NCBI RefSeq assembly: GCF_004187715.1
Contig: NZ_QZWF01000015.1
Span: 62,001-126,000 of the forward strand
From: Streptomyces sp. F001
Lineage (GTDB): Bacteria > Actinomycetota > Actinomycetes > Streptomycetales > Streptomycetaceae
Reading direction: 5' to 3'
Length of the DNA: 64,000 nucleotides
Positions 34,727-42,669 of this stretch are shown in pieces (position 1 is the stretch's first letter; every line of letters starts with the position of its first letter). The notes under the pieces are model-generated. The model made no database searches and was not told the DNA's origin. It saw only the letters and a program-made list of their open reading frames with translations. Position numbers and translations under genes: made by a program.

Positions 34727-36911
34727 TCGAGGCTTCGCAGCGCAAGCTCGCCGCCTCATCCCCGATCTCCCGGTAGGCCTGCGCCGCTCGCTCGTAATAG
34801 TGGTGGCCGTCGTCGTCCAGGAGGGCCCCAAGCGTCTCCAGGGCTTCGGCCCGCCGGAAGTTCGGCTGGAGCGCATCCATCAGTTCCACCGCCTCGATGA
34901 GTGCGGCGACTGCCTCCGCGCGGCGGTCGAGGCCTGCCAGGCATTGCCCGATGCGCATCAGCGCGTACGGACGGCACAGGGCGGCGATGGTGCGCGTCAT
35001 CCCCGAGTCCTCGTCGTCGACCAGTTCGAGTGTCCTGCGGTACTGCTGAAGGGCTTCAGAGAGGCGTCCCTGCATCCGGCGGGAGTGGCCGATCAGTGAC
35101 AGGGCTTGCACGTAGGCGTCGATGTCGCCGGCTGCCTGGAACATCCCCGCGGCCACAGCCGCGGCGGCCGCGGCCTCGTCGGGCCGTTCGAGCGCGAGCA
35201 GGGCACGGGAGGTGTAGTCGTGTGCTGCGGCGACCTGCGCCGTGGCGCCGCTCAGTTCGGCCAGCTCCAGGGCCTGTGCGGTGCAGCGGAGCATGGCTTC
35301 CGGGTCGCTGGGCGGTACCCAGTGGACCCAGGCGAGGTAGTTGAGCTGCGTCGCCTGTTGCGCCGGGTCGGCGAGGGCGACGGCGGCGTCCGCGCCGAGG
35401 CTGAAAACTTCACGCCAGTGGGGGGCGTGAGCCCAGCGGTCGGAGAACCAGTGCATCGCCTCGGCGCAGTCCAGGACCATGAGGTACTGTCCGGCGATCG
35501 TCCCGGACCGCAGCGCTCCCAGCCAGTGCTCCACGTTCACCCGGAGCCACTGCTCGGCTTCCTCCACACTGCCGAGGGCGGGGAAGTCCTGGTCGGGTCG
35601 GCCGTATCCGGGCTCGAACCAGCGCCCGGCGGCTGTTGCCATCCCCAGTAGCCACGAAGTCACCCGTTCCAGTACGGCCGCGGCACCGTCGCTCTCCTCC
35701 ACCTGGAGCCGGTCGCGGGCGAAGAGCCGGACGAGGTCGTGGAACTGGTACCTTCCCGCCGTGCCGTCCTGGAGCAGGCCGAGGTCCACGAGATCGTCCA
35801 GCGCTTGCCAGGTGTCCTCGAGCGGGAGCCCGCCGGCGACCGAGGCCAGTGCGGTATCGAAGTCCCGCCCTGGTAGCACCGCCAGTCTTCGGAAGAGTTG
35901 CTGTGCTGAAGGGACCAGCTGTTCGTAGGACATCATGAAAGCGCTGGCGATCCGCAGATCCCCCGCCCTGAACTGGTCAAGGCGGTGTTCTTCGGCGGCG
36001 AGTCGGGTCGAGAGTTCGGCAGCATCCCAGTCGGGTCGGCTGAGCAGCCGGTTCCCGATGATCCGCAGTGCGAGGGGCAGGCCCCCGCAGCTTTCGGCGA
36101 GTCGGGTGAGGGCCGCGTCGTCAACGACCCGTCCATTCAGGATCCCGGCCAGCATGTGCGTGGACTCCGTCAGCCCGAGGGGCCCAAGGGCCAGCCTCCG
36201 AACGCCTTCCAGGCCGGCCAGCAGCCGGCGGGTGGTGACCAGGGCTCGGCTCGCGCCTCCTCCCGGCAGCAGCGGGCGCACCTGTTCCTCGGACCCGGCA
36301 TTGTCGAGGATGACCAACATGCGACGGTCCCGAATCAGCGACCGGTAGAGCGAGGCCCGCTTATGGGCGTCAGGTGGGATCCGCTGGTCGGGCACACCGA
36401 GGGTTTGCAGCAACGCTCGCAGGGCGTCGGGGACGGGCAGCGGCCGCTGCGAGATGCCGAACAGGTCGAGGAAGACGGCCCCGTCGGGGAAGCTCGGCAG
36501 TAAGGCATGGGCTGCGCGGACGGCGAAGGCGGTTTTGCCCAAGCCCGCGGATCCGGTGATCAGCCCGACGACGCCGACGCCAGGTGCACTCTCGGTGTAG
36601 ACCAGATCGCTCACCCAGATCAGCTCCTTGGAGCGTCCGGTGAAGTCCTCCACCCCCCGGGGCAGCTCGTGCAGTCTGCCCGCCGGACGGTTCCAGTGGT
36701 CCGCGAGCCTTCCGTCGCGGGCCAGTTCCAGGAACTGGATACGGGCATCGCCGTCGAGCGCCAGGGCGTCGGCCAGTGCGGTGACGGTTCGGTGCTGTGG
36801 CCCTTTGCTCCGGCCGCGCTCCACGTCCGACAGCGTGCGGACGCTGACCCCAGACGCCTCAGCCAACTGCTCGAGCGTCAGACGCGCCGCACGCCGATGA
36901 CCGCGGAGCAC
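34707..36911 (-). CDS. HTH / NB-ARC / TPR (STAND) regulator with a TTA codon
   Basis: 734 aa. An XRE-type HTH lies at residues about 8-50 (LTLEQLAEASGVSVRTLSDV). A STAND NTPase domain has Walker A ITGSAGLGKTAFAV (about 118-131), Walker B MLVILDNAG, the sensor RALVTTRR and GGLPLALRIIGNRL (GxP motif). C-terminal TPR-like repeats follow. Leu137 is encoded by TTA (36503-36501), so translation should need the bldA tRNA. The last five residues (CQSPR) are read from the recombinase relic on the other strand, so the natural C-terminus was cut by the recombination event. The adjacent AraC gene on the same strand may be a target. Confidence 0.85.
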   Translation of the reverse strand: MLRGHRRAARLTLEQLAEASGVSVRTLSDVERGRSKGPQHRTVTALADALALDGDARIQFLELARDGRLADHWNRPAGRLHELPRGVEDFTGRSKELIWVSDLVYTESAPGVGVVGLITGSAGLGKTAFAVRAAHALLPSFPDGAVFLDLFGISQRPLPVPDALRALLQTLGVPDQRIPPDAHKRASLYRSLIRDRRMLVILDNAGSEEQVRPLLPGGGASRALVTTRRLLAGLEGVRRLALGPLGLTESTHMLAGILNGRVVDDAALTRLAESCGGLPLALRIIGNRLLSRPDWDAAELSTRLAAEEHRLDQFRAGDLRIASAFMMSYEQLVPSAQQLFRRLAVLPGRDFDTALASVAGGLPLEDTWQALDDLVDLGLLQDGTAGRYQFHDLVRLFARDRLQVEESDGAAAVLERVTSWLLGMATAAGRWFEPGYGRPDQDFPALGSVEEAEQWLRVNVEHWLGALRSGTIAGQYLMVLDCAEAMHWFSDRWAHAPHWREVFSLGADAAVALADPAQQATQLNYLAWVHWVPPSDPEAMLRCTAQALELAELSGATAQVAAAHDYTSRALLALERPDEAAAAAAVAAGMFQAAGDIDAYVQALSLIGHSRRMQGRLSEALQQYRRTLELVDDEDSGMTRTIAALCRPYALMRIGQCLAGLDRRAEAVAALIEAVELMDALQPNFRRAEALETLGALLDDDGHHYYERAAQAYREIGDEAASLRCEASTCQSPR

Positions 36912-37051
36912 TTCAGCGAAGCCGTTCTGTGTCGTGATGGGTCACTCCTGCCGCGCACATGGGTGAGAACGAAGTCTCATGATGGAAGTCCCCACCCGCG
37001 CAGACACGGACAGCAGCGAACCCCGGCCAGGACCAGAGCGCACTGCGGCGG

Positions 37052-37999
37052 CTACTTGCCCTGCCGCAGCTCCCGAGGACTGACCCCGTATTTGGCCTTG
37101 AATGCCCGGTTGAAACCGCTGAGGTCGCCGAATCCCGCGTCGAATGCGAGCGCCGAGACCGGTCGGTCGGCGAAGCGCGAGTCCAGCAGTCGCAGCCTGA
37201 CCCGTTCGAGCCGCCTATCGCGTATGTAGTGCGCCACCGTCTCCCGCTCAGACCGGAAGAGCTTGTGCAGATACCGGGTGGAGATGCCGAAAGCGTCCGC
37301 CACCTGGACCGGATCGAGTCCTGGGTCGGCCAGGTTCCGGTCGATGTGGTCCTTGATCCGCAAAGGCAGGGTCCGCTGCAGGGAGCCGGCCAGCTGCCGG
37401 CTCTCGGCCAGTGGCTCGCTGAGCAGCGCGACCAGAAGATCGTTCGCCAGCGCGAGTGCACCCGGGCTCTGCGACCGGCTCAGCTCGTCGGCGTTCCTGG
37501 CCAGATCCAGCAGCGCACGGCGGGAGACCGCGGCCAGCCCGGTGCGAGCGCTCACCCGCTGCGCGGCCAGCCGCCGCTGGTCTTGCTCACCAAGCCGCAC
37601 CAGATGCTGCGGAAATGCGAACACCCACAGGTTGAAGGACTCGGCGAAATCCAACTCGAATCGGCGGCGCGAGTCGAGCACCACGCAGTCACCCGGATCG
37701 AGCCGGATCTGGCGGTCGCCCTGCGTGATCCCGCCCATCCCTTGCACCTGCATTCCGAGCAGAACGTAGTGGGAATCGGCATCGTCCACGAGCCGCTGCG
37801 TGCGCGACATCGACTGTGCGGTCGCGGCGATGTCTCCCACTGCCAGCCCGTCGACCTCATAGGCCCGGACCCTGCCCCCGATTGCCTCACCTGGCCGTCC
37901 CGAAGGCTCGACGCCTACGAAAGTCCGCGTGCAGGCATCGCGCCAGAACTCGGCCCGGTCACCGGCGACAACCCCGTCGAAACTCAGAACGACCGGCAT
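37052..37999 (-). CDS. AraC-family transcriptional regulator
   Basis: 315 aa. The N-terminal sensor is of the AraC-binding-like type (LLGMQVQGMGGITQGDRQIR, DPGDCVVLDSRRRFELDFAE). The C-terminal double HTH has DPVQVADAFGISTRYLHKLF and VSALAFDAGFGDLSGFNRAF, ending KYGVSPRELRQGK. It is divergent from the first alpha/beta hydrolase gene. The 252-bp region between them holds an 18-bp palindrome and a second inverted repeat, both candidate operators. Likely regulates the hydrolase genes, by position only. Confidence 0.9.
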   Translation of the reverse strand: MPVVLSFDGVVAGDRAEFWRDACTRTFVGVEPSGRPGEAIGGRVRAYEVDGLAVGDIAATAQSMSRTQRLVDDADSHYVLLGMQVQGMGGITQGDRQIRLDPGDCVVLDSRRRFELDFAESFNLWVFAFPQHLVRLGEQDQRRLAAQRVSARTGLAAVSRRALLDLARNADELSRSQSPGALALANDLLVALLSEPLAESRQLAGSLQRTLPLRIKDHIDRNLADPGLDPVQVADAFGISTRYLHKLFRSERETVAHYIRDRRLERVRLRLLDSRFADRPVSALAFDAGFGDLSGFNRAFKAKYGVSPRELRQGK

Positions 38000-38064
38000 G
38001 GCGCGAGTGTACGTCCGCGCGCGCCGCCCCGTTGAGGCTGCGGGTCAATGGATCGCCGCGGCTG

Positions 38065-38082
38065 CTCCCTGGGCCCAGGGAG
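38065..38082. promoter_or_regulatory. Perfect 18-bp palindrome in the AraC-hydrolase divergent region
   Basis: CTCCCTGGGCCCAGGGAG, 65 bp upstream of the AraC start and 170 bp upstream of the hydrolase start. Candidate operator or stem-loop. Confidence 0.4.
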
Positions 38083-38212
38083 AACTTGCTGGCCCAGTGG
38101 GCGGTGGAGCCGGGGCTGCGCGCCTGTCGGTGTCCGAGCCATGGGAGCACCCCAATCCTGCCTGCTGTTCTGCGTGTTCATCCAGGCTCCGGATGACTTG
38201 GATGGGCGCACC

Positions 38213-38233
38213 GGACAGGTGCAGCGCCTGTCC
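38213..38233. promoter_or_regulatory. Inverted repeat GGACAGG-N7-CCTGTCC
   Basis: It lies 18 bp upstream of the hydrolase ATG, flanked by ACC and CATCCGGT, which extend the symmetry. A repressor bound here would block the promoter or ribosome site. Confidence 0.4.
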
Positions 38234-38251
38234 ATCCGGTCAGGAGAGGCC

Positions 38252-38947
38252 ATGACGGCAATCAAGAACGTCGTGCTCGTGCACGGCGGTTTCGTGGACG
38301 GATCAGGCTGGCAGAGGGTCTACGACCACCTCAGCGCCGACGGCTACCAGGTGGCCGTCGTGCAGAACCCCACCCTGTCGCTGGCCGGCGACGTCGCCGC
38401 CACCCGGCAGATCCTCGATGCCCTCGACGGCCCGGCCGTCCTGGTCGGTCACTCCTACGGCGGGGTCGTCATCACGGAGGCCGGCAACCACCCGAACGTC
38501 GCGGCGCTCGCCTACATCGCGGCGTTCGCCCCGGACAAGGGCGAGTCGGTCAGCACTCTGATTGCCGACCCGCCGCCGGGCGCGCCGGTCCCGCCGATCC
38601 TCCCGCCCCGGGACGGGCACCTGTTCCTCGACCGCGAGAAGTTCGCCGCCTCCTTCGCGGCCGACGTGCCCGAGAAGGAGGCGGCGTTCATGGCCGACTC
38701 CCAGGTCCCCTGGGGCGTCGACGCGCTCGAAGGCGCGGTCACCCAGCCCGCCTGGCAGGCCAAGCCGTCCTGGTACCTGGTCGCCACGGACGACCACATG
38801 ATCCCCCCGGCTGCCCAGCGCTCCATGGCCCAACGAGCCGGGGCGACCGTCTCCGAAACGCCGGGCAGCCACGCCGTCTACGTATCCCGCCCGGCCGTCG
38901 TTGCGGCCGTTATTGCCCAGGCGGCTCAGGGACTCAATGGGCAGTGA
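38252..38947 (+). CDS. Alpha/beta hydrolase (esterase-like), first of three
   Basis: 231 aa, cytoplasmic. It has an oxyanion HGGF near the start (NVVLVHGGFVDGSGWQ), the nucleophile elbow VGHSYGGVVITEAG, then AYIAAFAPDKGES, the catalytic Asp in VATDDHMIPPAAQ and the His in GSHAVYVSRP. This is the small-esterase group that includes plant methyl-ester esterases and many bacterial EstC-like enzymes. The triad is complete. The ATG has ribosome site AGGAGAGGCC. The next hydrolase starts 115 bp downstream. The substrate is unknown. Confidence 0.9.
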   Translation: MTAIKNVVLVHGGFVDGSGWQRVYDHLSADGYQVAVVQNPTLSLAGDVAATRQILDALDGPAVLVGHSYGGVVITEAGNHPNVAALAYIAAFAPDKGESVSTLIADPPPGAPVPPILPPRDGHLFLDREKFAASFAADVPEKEAAFMADSQVPWGVDALEGAVTQPAWQAKPSWYLVATDDHMIPPAAQRSMAQRAGATVSETPGSHAVYVSRPAVVAAVIAQAAQGLNGQ

Positions 38948-39061
38948 CGCGCGGCGGGCACCGCCGCACCGCGTCACCCGACGGCCGGGACCAGACCCAT
39001 GGGGCGATGCCTGACCGTCGTCTACCACCCAGGCTTGCTACTCACCACCCGAGGAGTCCCC

Positions 39062-39895
39062 GTGAACTCCAAGCCCACCCGCCGCACCGTGCTCGCCGCT
39101 GGTGCCGCTGTCGCAGGCACAGCAGCGCTGACAGGCCCGCTGACCCGGACCGCGTCCGCAGCCGAACGCCACACCCCCAAGGCCAAGCCGACCATCGTGC
39201 TGGTCCACGGCGGCTACGCCGATTCATCTTGCTGGAACGGCGTCATTCAGGCGTTGCACAGTAAGGGTTACACCACAATCGCCGGGTCGAACCCGCTGAG
39301 GGGTATCCCCACCGACGCTCCGTACATCGCGAGTTTGCTGGATTCCATCAGCGGGCCGATCGTGCTGGTCGCACATTCCATGGGCGGAACTGTCATCACG
39401 AATGCCGCTGCCGGAAAGAGCAACGTCAAGGCGCTGGTCTACATCGCAGCGTTCGTGCCCGATGTGGGCGAGACCCAGGGGGAGCTCATCAACAAGTTCC
39501 CAGGCAGCGAGGTCCTGCCTGTGAGCGTGCCGGTCCCCTACACCAAGCCCGATGGCACCACCGGAACCGACCTGTACCTGAGCAAGGACGGCAAGGCTGC
39601 CTTCGCCGCCGACGTGTCCACAGCCACGTTCCGGCTCCTGCAGTCCACTCAGCGGCCCTTCGATGCCGACTCCTTCACCTATCCGACCCAGGCCGCCGCG
39701 TGGCGGACGATCCCGTCGTACGGGCTGGTCGCCGGCAAGGACAGGGCAATCCCGCCCGCGGCCGAACGCTGGATGTACAGCCGTGCGAACTTCCGCAAGG
39801 TCGTCGAAGTGCCGGCCTCGTCCCACGTTGCCATGATCAGCCACCCGGACATCACCGCCCGCCTCATCGAGGACGCCGCCCGAGCGACCTGCTGA
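39062..39895 (+). CDS. Alpha/beta hydrolase with Tat signal, second of three
   Basis: 277 aa. The GTG start gives NSKPTRRTVLAAGAAVAGTA, a twin-arginine (RRTVL) export signal with cleavage near ASA. The mature domain is a paralogue of the upstream hydrolase: TIVLVHGGYADSSCWNGVI, VAHSMGGTVITNAA, YIAAFVPDVGET, then AGKDRAIPPAAE for the Asp and SSHVAMISHP for the His. The triad is intact. A cytoplasmic and an exported version of one fold side by side suggests action on the same kind of ester on both sides of the membrane, which is inference. Confidence 0.9.
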   Translation: MNSKPTRRTVLAAGAAVAGTAALTGPLTRTASAAERHTPKAKPTIVLVHGGYADSSCWNGVIQALHSKGYTTIAGSNPLRGIPTDAPYIASLLDSISGPIVLVAHSMGGTVITNAAAGKSNVKALVYIAAFVPDVGETQGELINKFPGSEVLPVSVPVPYTKPDGTTGTDLYLSKDGKAAFAADVSTATFRLLQSTQRPFDADSFTYPTQAAAWRTIPSYGLVAGKDRAIPPAAERWMYSRANFRKVVEVPASSHVAMISHPDITARLIEDAARATC

Positions 39896-40079
39896 CACCG
39901 CGCACGACACCCCCCAGTGCGTCCCAAACGGGTCACTTAGCTTGAGGTGCTCGCGGCGAGGGCCAGCCGATGGCATGAGCAAATTCGCGCGCAGAGGAAA
40001 GCGGTTGACCTTCGGGCTGGACATGATGGCCTGGGCATGCGGTCGTCACGGGGCGGCTGGGAAGCTGAGGGAGGCCTGG

Positions 40080-40790
40080 ATGCGGGTCGTATTCGTCCAT
40101 GGCGCGTGCGCGCAGGATGCCGACTGGTGGTGGAACCGGATGGTGGAGCCACTCGCCGCCCTGGGGCTGGAGAGCCGCAGTGTGGAACTGCCCAGCTGCG
40201 GCGAGCGGGCGGGCGCCGCGTACGGGGCGGATTTGTACGCCGATGCTGACACGGTGCGGTCCGTGCTGGACCAGGAGCCTGGGCACCCCGCCTTGCTGTG
40301 CGGGCACTCCTACGGCGGGATGGTGATCACCGACGCCGCCGCGGGCAGGGACGATGTCAGCCACCTCCTCTACATCACCGCAGTCGTGCCGGACCGCGGC
40401 GAATCCCTCGCCTCCCTGACCGGACCTGAACCCGCCCCCTGGGTCGTCCCGCGGGATGACGGCACGGTCGTCCCGAATACGGCGGTCGACCTGCGGGGCG
40501 CCTTCCTGCACGACTGCGACGAGGAGGCCGAGGCGGGCGCCTTCCGGCGGTTGGGACCGCAGTCACAGGCGGTCTTCGCTCAGGCTCCGCGCGGCATCGC
40601 CTGGCACAAGACTCCCTCGACGTACGTCGTCTGTACCGGGGACCGGGCCACGCCGCCGGCGAAGCAGCGGGAGTTCGCCCGGCGGGCGTCCGGTGTGATC
40701 GACCTGCCGACCGGCCACCATCCGTTTCTGTCCCACCCGGCGCTACTGGCCGACCTGATCGGTGAGGTCGCCCGCGGGGTCGGAGAGTAG
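40080..40790 (+). CDS. Alpha/beta hydrolase, third of three
   Basis: 236 aa, cytoplasmic. It begins RVVFVHGACAQDADWWWNRM and has the nucleophile CGHSYGGMVITDAA, YITAVVPDRGES, the Asp in VCTGDRATPPAKQ and the His in TGHHPFLSHP. ATG 40080 with ribosome site AGGGAGGCC. It is more distant from the first two but has the same layout. The 184-bp gap before it holds no gene I can see. Confidence 0.88.
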   Translation: MRVVFVHGACAQDADWWWNRMVEPLAALGLESRSVELPSCGERAGAAYGADLYADADTVRSVLDQEPGHPALLCGHSYGGMVITDAAAGRDDVSHLLYITAVVPDRGESLASLTGPEPAPWVVPRDDGTVVPNTAVDLRGAFLHDCDEEAEAGAFRRLGPQSQAVFAQAPRGIAWHKTPSTYVVCTGDRATPPAKQREFARRASGVIDLPTGHHPFLSHPALLADLIGEVARGVGE

Positions 40791-40819
40791 ATCCGCTTGA
40801 GGTCCGCATCCTGCCAGGA

Positions 40820-40996
40820 TCATGGATGGGGTTGTGAACGCGGCTTGATGACCCACGTCATGCGGTCCCGCTTCCATGCGGCGGGGAAACGGCCCTGGCG
40901 AACCGCGGGCATGCCGATCTCGGGGGAGTATGCCTGGTAGACGGCGATCGTGGATGCCGTGTGGAGCGCGCGGATCCTGCGTTGCGGTTCTTCCAC
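40820..40996 (-). pseudogene. DUF4291 protein fragment
   Basis: The 58-codon frame from GTG 40996 reads EEPQRRIRALHTASTIAVYQ, AYSPEIGMPAVRQGRFPAAW and KRDRMTWVIKP, then diverges and stops. DUF4291 proteins of about 200 aa share this N-terminus, continuing IKPSFLWMMYRCGW. A frame change at 40850 and the start of the hydrolase 3' end remove the rest. A relic of a previous neighbour. Confidence 0.65.
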
Positions 40997-41212
40997 GGAG
41001 CACAGGGTGAGGCCGACGGATCCCTGTCGGACATTGATTTTCGATGCGACTGCTTCCGCGGGACGACCCGGCCGTGGCACCGCGCGCCCGACGACACCGG
41101 GACCGAGTCCTACCGCTACCAGGCCACCCAGGACCGACCCCGCGGGGCGTGACAGATGACCCATGGGACAGTCACGGCACGGCTCACCGATCGTCACCGC
41201 GGAGAAGGAACT
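40997..41212. other. Unassigned stretch between the DUF4291 fragment and the DUF6924 gene
   Basis: A short + strand frame ending in a TGA at 41152-41154 reads RGTTRPWHRAPDDTGTESYR and looks like the tail of a longer protein, which I cannot identify. No RNA gene or repeat is seen. Confidence 0.35.
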
Positions 41213-41713
41213 ATGAGAGCGCTGCCCGCCGTCACCGGCCATGATGAGTTCGATGCCCTGGTCGTCAGGACCGACTACGACGACGACCAGGCATGGCAGG
41301 ACGTGGCGGCGGCGCTGATGGAGCCTTGGGGAGACAACAAGCAGTACGAGGCGCACGTCCACTTCATGAACGATCCGGCCTGGGCAGGGGCGACCGTTGA
41401 CGAGGTGCTGACTGCGGTCAGCGCCGCCGAGGACCTGGCCGTTGTCTTTCTTGCCGACCGGACAACCATGCAGGCCGAATACCACGCGCTGCTGGCGGTC
41501 ACCACGCTGACGCGCGAGGAGTGCGAGGACGATGAGGACTACGAGCAGCTGACCGAGTTCGGCCGCGAGTTCCGCACCGTCGCCGCAGGTGTCCACGAGG
41601 TCTACGCGAACCTGAGTATCGGCAACCTGGGCTTCGAGGAGTACGCGGCATGGGCCCACGATGATCCCGAGGGGATCTACCGATCCTTTGAGCAGCCGAC
41701 TGCTGAGAGGTGA
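41213..41713 (+). CDS. DUF6924 domain protein
   Basis: 166 aa, acidic, soluble. It has DEFDALVVRTDYDDDQAWQD at the start, AVVFLADRTTM in the middle, and VHEVYANLSIGNLGFEEYAA near the end. This beginning and the NLSI.N..F.E end are the marks of DUF6924 proteins, which are frequent in Streptomyces and without known function. ATG 41213 with ribosome site GGAGAAGGAAC. Members often occur near toxin-like or immunity-like genes; none is evident here. Confidence 0.75.
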   Translation: MRALPAVTGHDEFDALVVRTDYDDDQAWQDVAAALMEPWGDNKQYEAHVHFMNDPAWAGATVDEVLTAVSAAEDLAVVFLADRTTMQAEYHALLAVTTLTREECEDDEDYEQLTEFGREFRTVAAGVHEVYANLSIGNLGFEEYAAWAHDDPEGIYRSFEQPTAER

Positions 41714-41936
41714 GCGGCTCACGGGTCTACGCCTTCGACCAGTGAGGCCACCGGCGTGAGGGAGGCAACAGGTCGGTGCGCTCGCGGCGGCCGGCGACCG
41801 GCGGCCGCAGGGCCGGTTGGACGGGCACGGAATCGCTCGGCACCCTCGCGCGTTGAGGCGAGTGCATAGGGGATGCCGGTGGTGTGCGAGCCGAGCAGCC
41901 CGAGTGACCGAGCTGACAGATATTGGAGGGGCCGCA

Positions 41937-42449
41937 ATGGCTTCGCAGACGCAGAGGGCCGTGCTGGCGGGCGGATGCTTCTGGGGGATGCAGGACCTGA
42001 TCCGCCGGCTCCCGGGCGTGACGGCGACCCGCGTCGGATACACCGGGGGTGACGTGCCGAACGCGACGTACCGTAACCATGGCACGCACGCGGAGGCCAT
42101 TGAGATCCTTTTCGACCCCGAGAAGACCGACTTCCGCGCGATCCTGGAGTTCTTCTTCCAGATCCACGACCCGAGCACCAAGAACCGCCAGGGCAACGAC
42201 ATCGGCCTCAGCTACCGCTCGGCGATCTACTACGTGGATGACGAGCAGAAGCGGATCGCCGAGGACACGATCGCGGATGTGGACGCCTCCGGACTGTGGC
42301 CCGGCAAGGTCGTCACCGAGGTCGAGCCGGTCGGCCCCTTCTGGGAGGCCGAGCCCGAGCACCAGGACTACCTGGAGCGTTACCCGGACGGCTACACCTG
42401 CCACTTCCCGCGCCCGGGATGGCGGCTGCCCGCCCGCGCGGAGGGCTGA
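41937..42449 (+). CDS. msrA: Peptide-methionine (S)-S-oxide reductase
   Basis: 170 aa, repairs methionine-S-sulfoxide in proteins. The active-site motif is GGCFWGMQDL (Cys14). GYTGGDVPNATYRNHGTHAE and FFFQIHDPSTKNRQGNDIGL with YRSAIYY are family signatures. No C-terminal resolving cysteine pair is obvious beyond TCHF. ATG 41937 with ribosome site TTGGAGGGGCC. Stands alone. The 223 bp before it contain no gene. Confidence 0.93.
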   Translation: MASQTQRAVLAGGCFWGMQDLIRRLPGVTATRVGYTGGDVPNATYRNHGTHAEAIEILFDPEKTDFRAILEFFFQIHDPSTKNRQGNDIGLSYRSAIYYVDDEQKRIAEDTIADVDASGLWPGKVVTEVEPVGPFWEAEPEHQDYLERYPDGYTCHFPRPGWRLPARAEG

Positions 42450-42596
42450 CCGCGCGAGGCGGCCCGGCGGAGGGCGGAGGCTGACTGGGCCGAGGCTCCG
42501 CGGCCGGGCCGTGCTTGCGCCTGCGGGGCTGGCGGTGCCCCGCCGTGGACGAAGGGTGCCGGCGGTACGCCCTGGAGGGGGCGGCACGTGATGAAC

Positions 42597-42636
42597 GCAT
42601 GCGGGCCGTACCGCATCCGGTACTCGGCCCGCATGC
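42597..42636. terminator. Long bidirectional stem-loop between msrA and the next gene
   Basis: GCATGCGGGCC / GGCCCGCATGC encloses GTACC / GGTAC with a 2-nt bulge. It lies between convergent genes. Confidence 0.7.
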
Positions 42637-42669
42637 CGCCACGGACTGCCATCAGGGCGTACGGCAGGT

